DNA of 64,000 nt from Chitinophagaceae bacterium (GTDB lineage: Bacteria > Bacteroidota > Bacteroidia > Chitinophagales > Chitinophagaceae). Of this stretch, positions 63,039 through 64,000 are shown piece after piece. The notes below the pieces were generated by a model, which was given only the letters and a program-made list of their open reading frames with translations, did not search any database and was not told where the DNA came from. Where the stretch lies: NCBI GenBank assembly GCA_023957125.1, contig JAMLHL010000004.1, positions 177,115 through 241,114 on the forward strand, given 5' to 3'. Within the stretch, counting starts at the first letter, position 1. Every line of letters starts with the position of its first letter. Position numbers and translations under genes: made by a program.

Positions 63039-64000
63039 TTGTTATTAAAGCCGGATGTTATCAGTCAAATCAAATCCATATTATCAAATCCCATCGAATA
63101 TTTAAAAGGGGTAGGGCCGCTAAAAGGAGATCTTCTCAAAAAAGAACTGAATATTTTCACTTTCAGCGACCTGCTCGAGCATTTTCCCTACCGGCATATT
63201 GATAAAACGGAAGTCAAAAAAATAGGGGCGCTGTCGCCTGAGATGGATTTCGTGCAGGTAGCGGGTAACATCATCTCCTGTGAACTCCTGGGTGAAAAAC
63301 GAGGCAAACGGCTGGTAGCGGAACTGAGAGACGATACCGGGTTCCTGGAGCTTGCCTGGTTCCAGGGGGTAAACTGGATGCAAAAGAATATTCACATCGG
63401 GCAATCTTATCTGGTTTTCGGAAGGCTGTCTTATTTCATGGGCAGGGCCCAGATCACACACCCCGAGATAGAACTGCTGACGCCCGGCAAAAAAGAAGGG
63501 AAAAACCACCTGGAGCCGGTTTATCCTGCCACTGAAAAATTAAAAGCGAGGGGACTGAATGGAAGACAGATCGGTAAATTAACGGAATCCCTGATGGGTA
63601 TGCTGCAGGAAAAAGATATTCCCGAAAACATCCCCGAAAACATACTGCAGCAATTCCGGTTTTTACCCCGGTTTGCGGCTTTTAAAAATATCCATTTCCC
63701 GGCCACCAAAGAACACTATGAAAAGGCGCTGACCCGCCTGAAGTTTGAGGAATTATTCCTGGCACAGGTACGGTTAGGGCTGATCCGCTCCGGCCGCCAC
63801 CGGTATTCCAAAGGAATTGTATTTACTCAGGTGGGTGAACTTTTCAACAGTTTTTACAAAAAGTACCTGCCCTTCGAATTAACGGGAGCGCAAAAAAGGG
63901 TGTTGAAAGAAATCAGGCAGGATACCGCAAAAGGATACCAGATGAACCGTTTGCTGCAGGGGGATGTTGGCAGCGGCAAAACTATTGTAGCCCTGCTTTG
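63039..64000 (+). CDS. recG: ATP-dependent DNA helicase RecG, N-terminal part
   Basis: The frame runs to the end of the window. Sequence from about 63084 reads SNPIEYLKGVGP, LNIFTFSDLLEHFPYRHID, VAGNIISCELLGEKRGKRLV and LVFGRLSYFMGRAQITHPE: the RecG wedge/OB-fold N-terminus. The end has LPFELTGAQKRVLKEI and the Walker A QGDVGSGKTIVALL. RecG remodels stalled forks and Holliday junctions. The start is uncertain: an in-frame stop lies at 63018-63020 and no ATG follows; TTG at 63039 is the best of the alternatives. The helicase core beyond motif I is outside the window. Confidence 0.88.
   Translation, partial: MLLKPDVISQIKSILSNPIEYLKGVGPLKGDLLKKELNIFTFSDLLEHFPYRHIDKTEVKKIGALSPEMDFVQVAGNIISCELLGEKRGKRLVAELRDDTGFLELAWFQGVNWMQKNIHIGQSYLVFGRLSYFMGRAQITHPEIELLTPGKKEGKNHLEPVYPATEKLKARGLNGRQIGKLTESLMGMLQEKDIPENIPENILQQFRFLPRFAAFKNIHFPATKEHYEKALTRLKFEELFLAQVRLGLIRSGRHRYSKGIVFTQVGELFNSFYKKYLPFELTGAQKRVLKEIRQDTAKGYQMNRLLQGDVGSGKTIVALL

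Overview
The window looks like a chromosomal segment of a Bacteroidota bacterium, probably close to Chitinophagaceae. Evidence: a SusC-type TonB-dependent receptor with a CarboxypepD-like N-terminus, a C-terminal type IX secretion sorting domain, DUF4199 and DUF5107 proteins, the gene order miaB / sigma-54 activator / lptE / secG, and repeated matches to the Bacteroidota -7 promoter element TAnnTTTG. There is no rRNA and no CRISPR array. One tRNA was found, tRNA-Pro(GGG).

Region 1 (1-16.7 kb, + strand) is most of a Wzx/Wzy-type surface-polysaccharide (capsule/EPS) locus. It holds the UDP-L-FucNAc pathway (fnlA tail, fnlB, fnlC), an initial FucNAc-transferase-like GT4, Wza- and Wzc-like export and tyrosine-kinase proteins, a Wzx-like flippase, a Wzy/ligase-like polytopic protein, further GT4 genes, and two tandem paralogous secreted proteins of unrecognised family. 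The AT-rich core (7.2-14.2 kb) contains an internally deleted ISAzo13-like transposase remnant. The last two glycosyltransferases carry frameshifts.

Region 2 (16.7-46.7 kb) is mostly conserved housekeeping: rlmH, rhomboid, tilS, lepA, an MFS permease, M42 peptidase, phoH, rhlE-type helicase, rpe, YihY, mltG, secG, lptE, a sigma-54 activator and miaB. Between these lie cell-surface genes: an LRR protein with a T9SS tail, an OMP pair including a helix-hairpin-helix/beta-barrel protein, a TonB receptor and a secreted MBL hydrolase. Intergenic repeats are also present: a dispersed palindromic element and an 81-bp tandem array.

Region 3 (46.9-54.5 kb, - strand) is an apparent operon running from a catalytically degenerate dihydroorotase through DUF4199, GT2 and GT4 to a complete GDP-D-glycero-alpha-D-manno-heptose pathway (hddA, gmhA, hddC, gmhB), implying a heptose-containing glycan.

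Region 4 (54.58-57.05 kb) is the most unusual part. It holds a palindromic repeat, a remnant of a GIY-YIG gene plus the 5' end of tRNA-Pro, an intact GIY-YIG gene, the functional tRNA-Pro, and about 0.83 kb of tandem 107-bp units. Each unit carries the 3' half of that tRNA, a terminator and a replacement hairpin. A higBA toxin-antitoxin module with two perfect palindromes follows, and then an orphan piece of the array unit.

Region 5 (57-64 kb) carries a PBP4-like lipoprotein, a degenerate ureohydrolase, a large DUF5107/TPR protein and the start of recG, which runs off the window.
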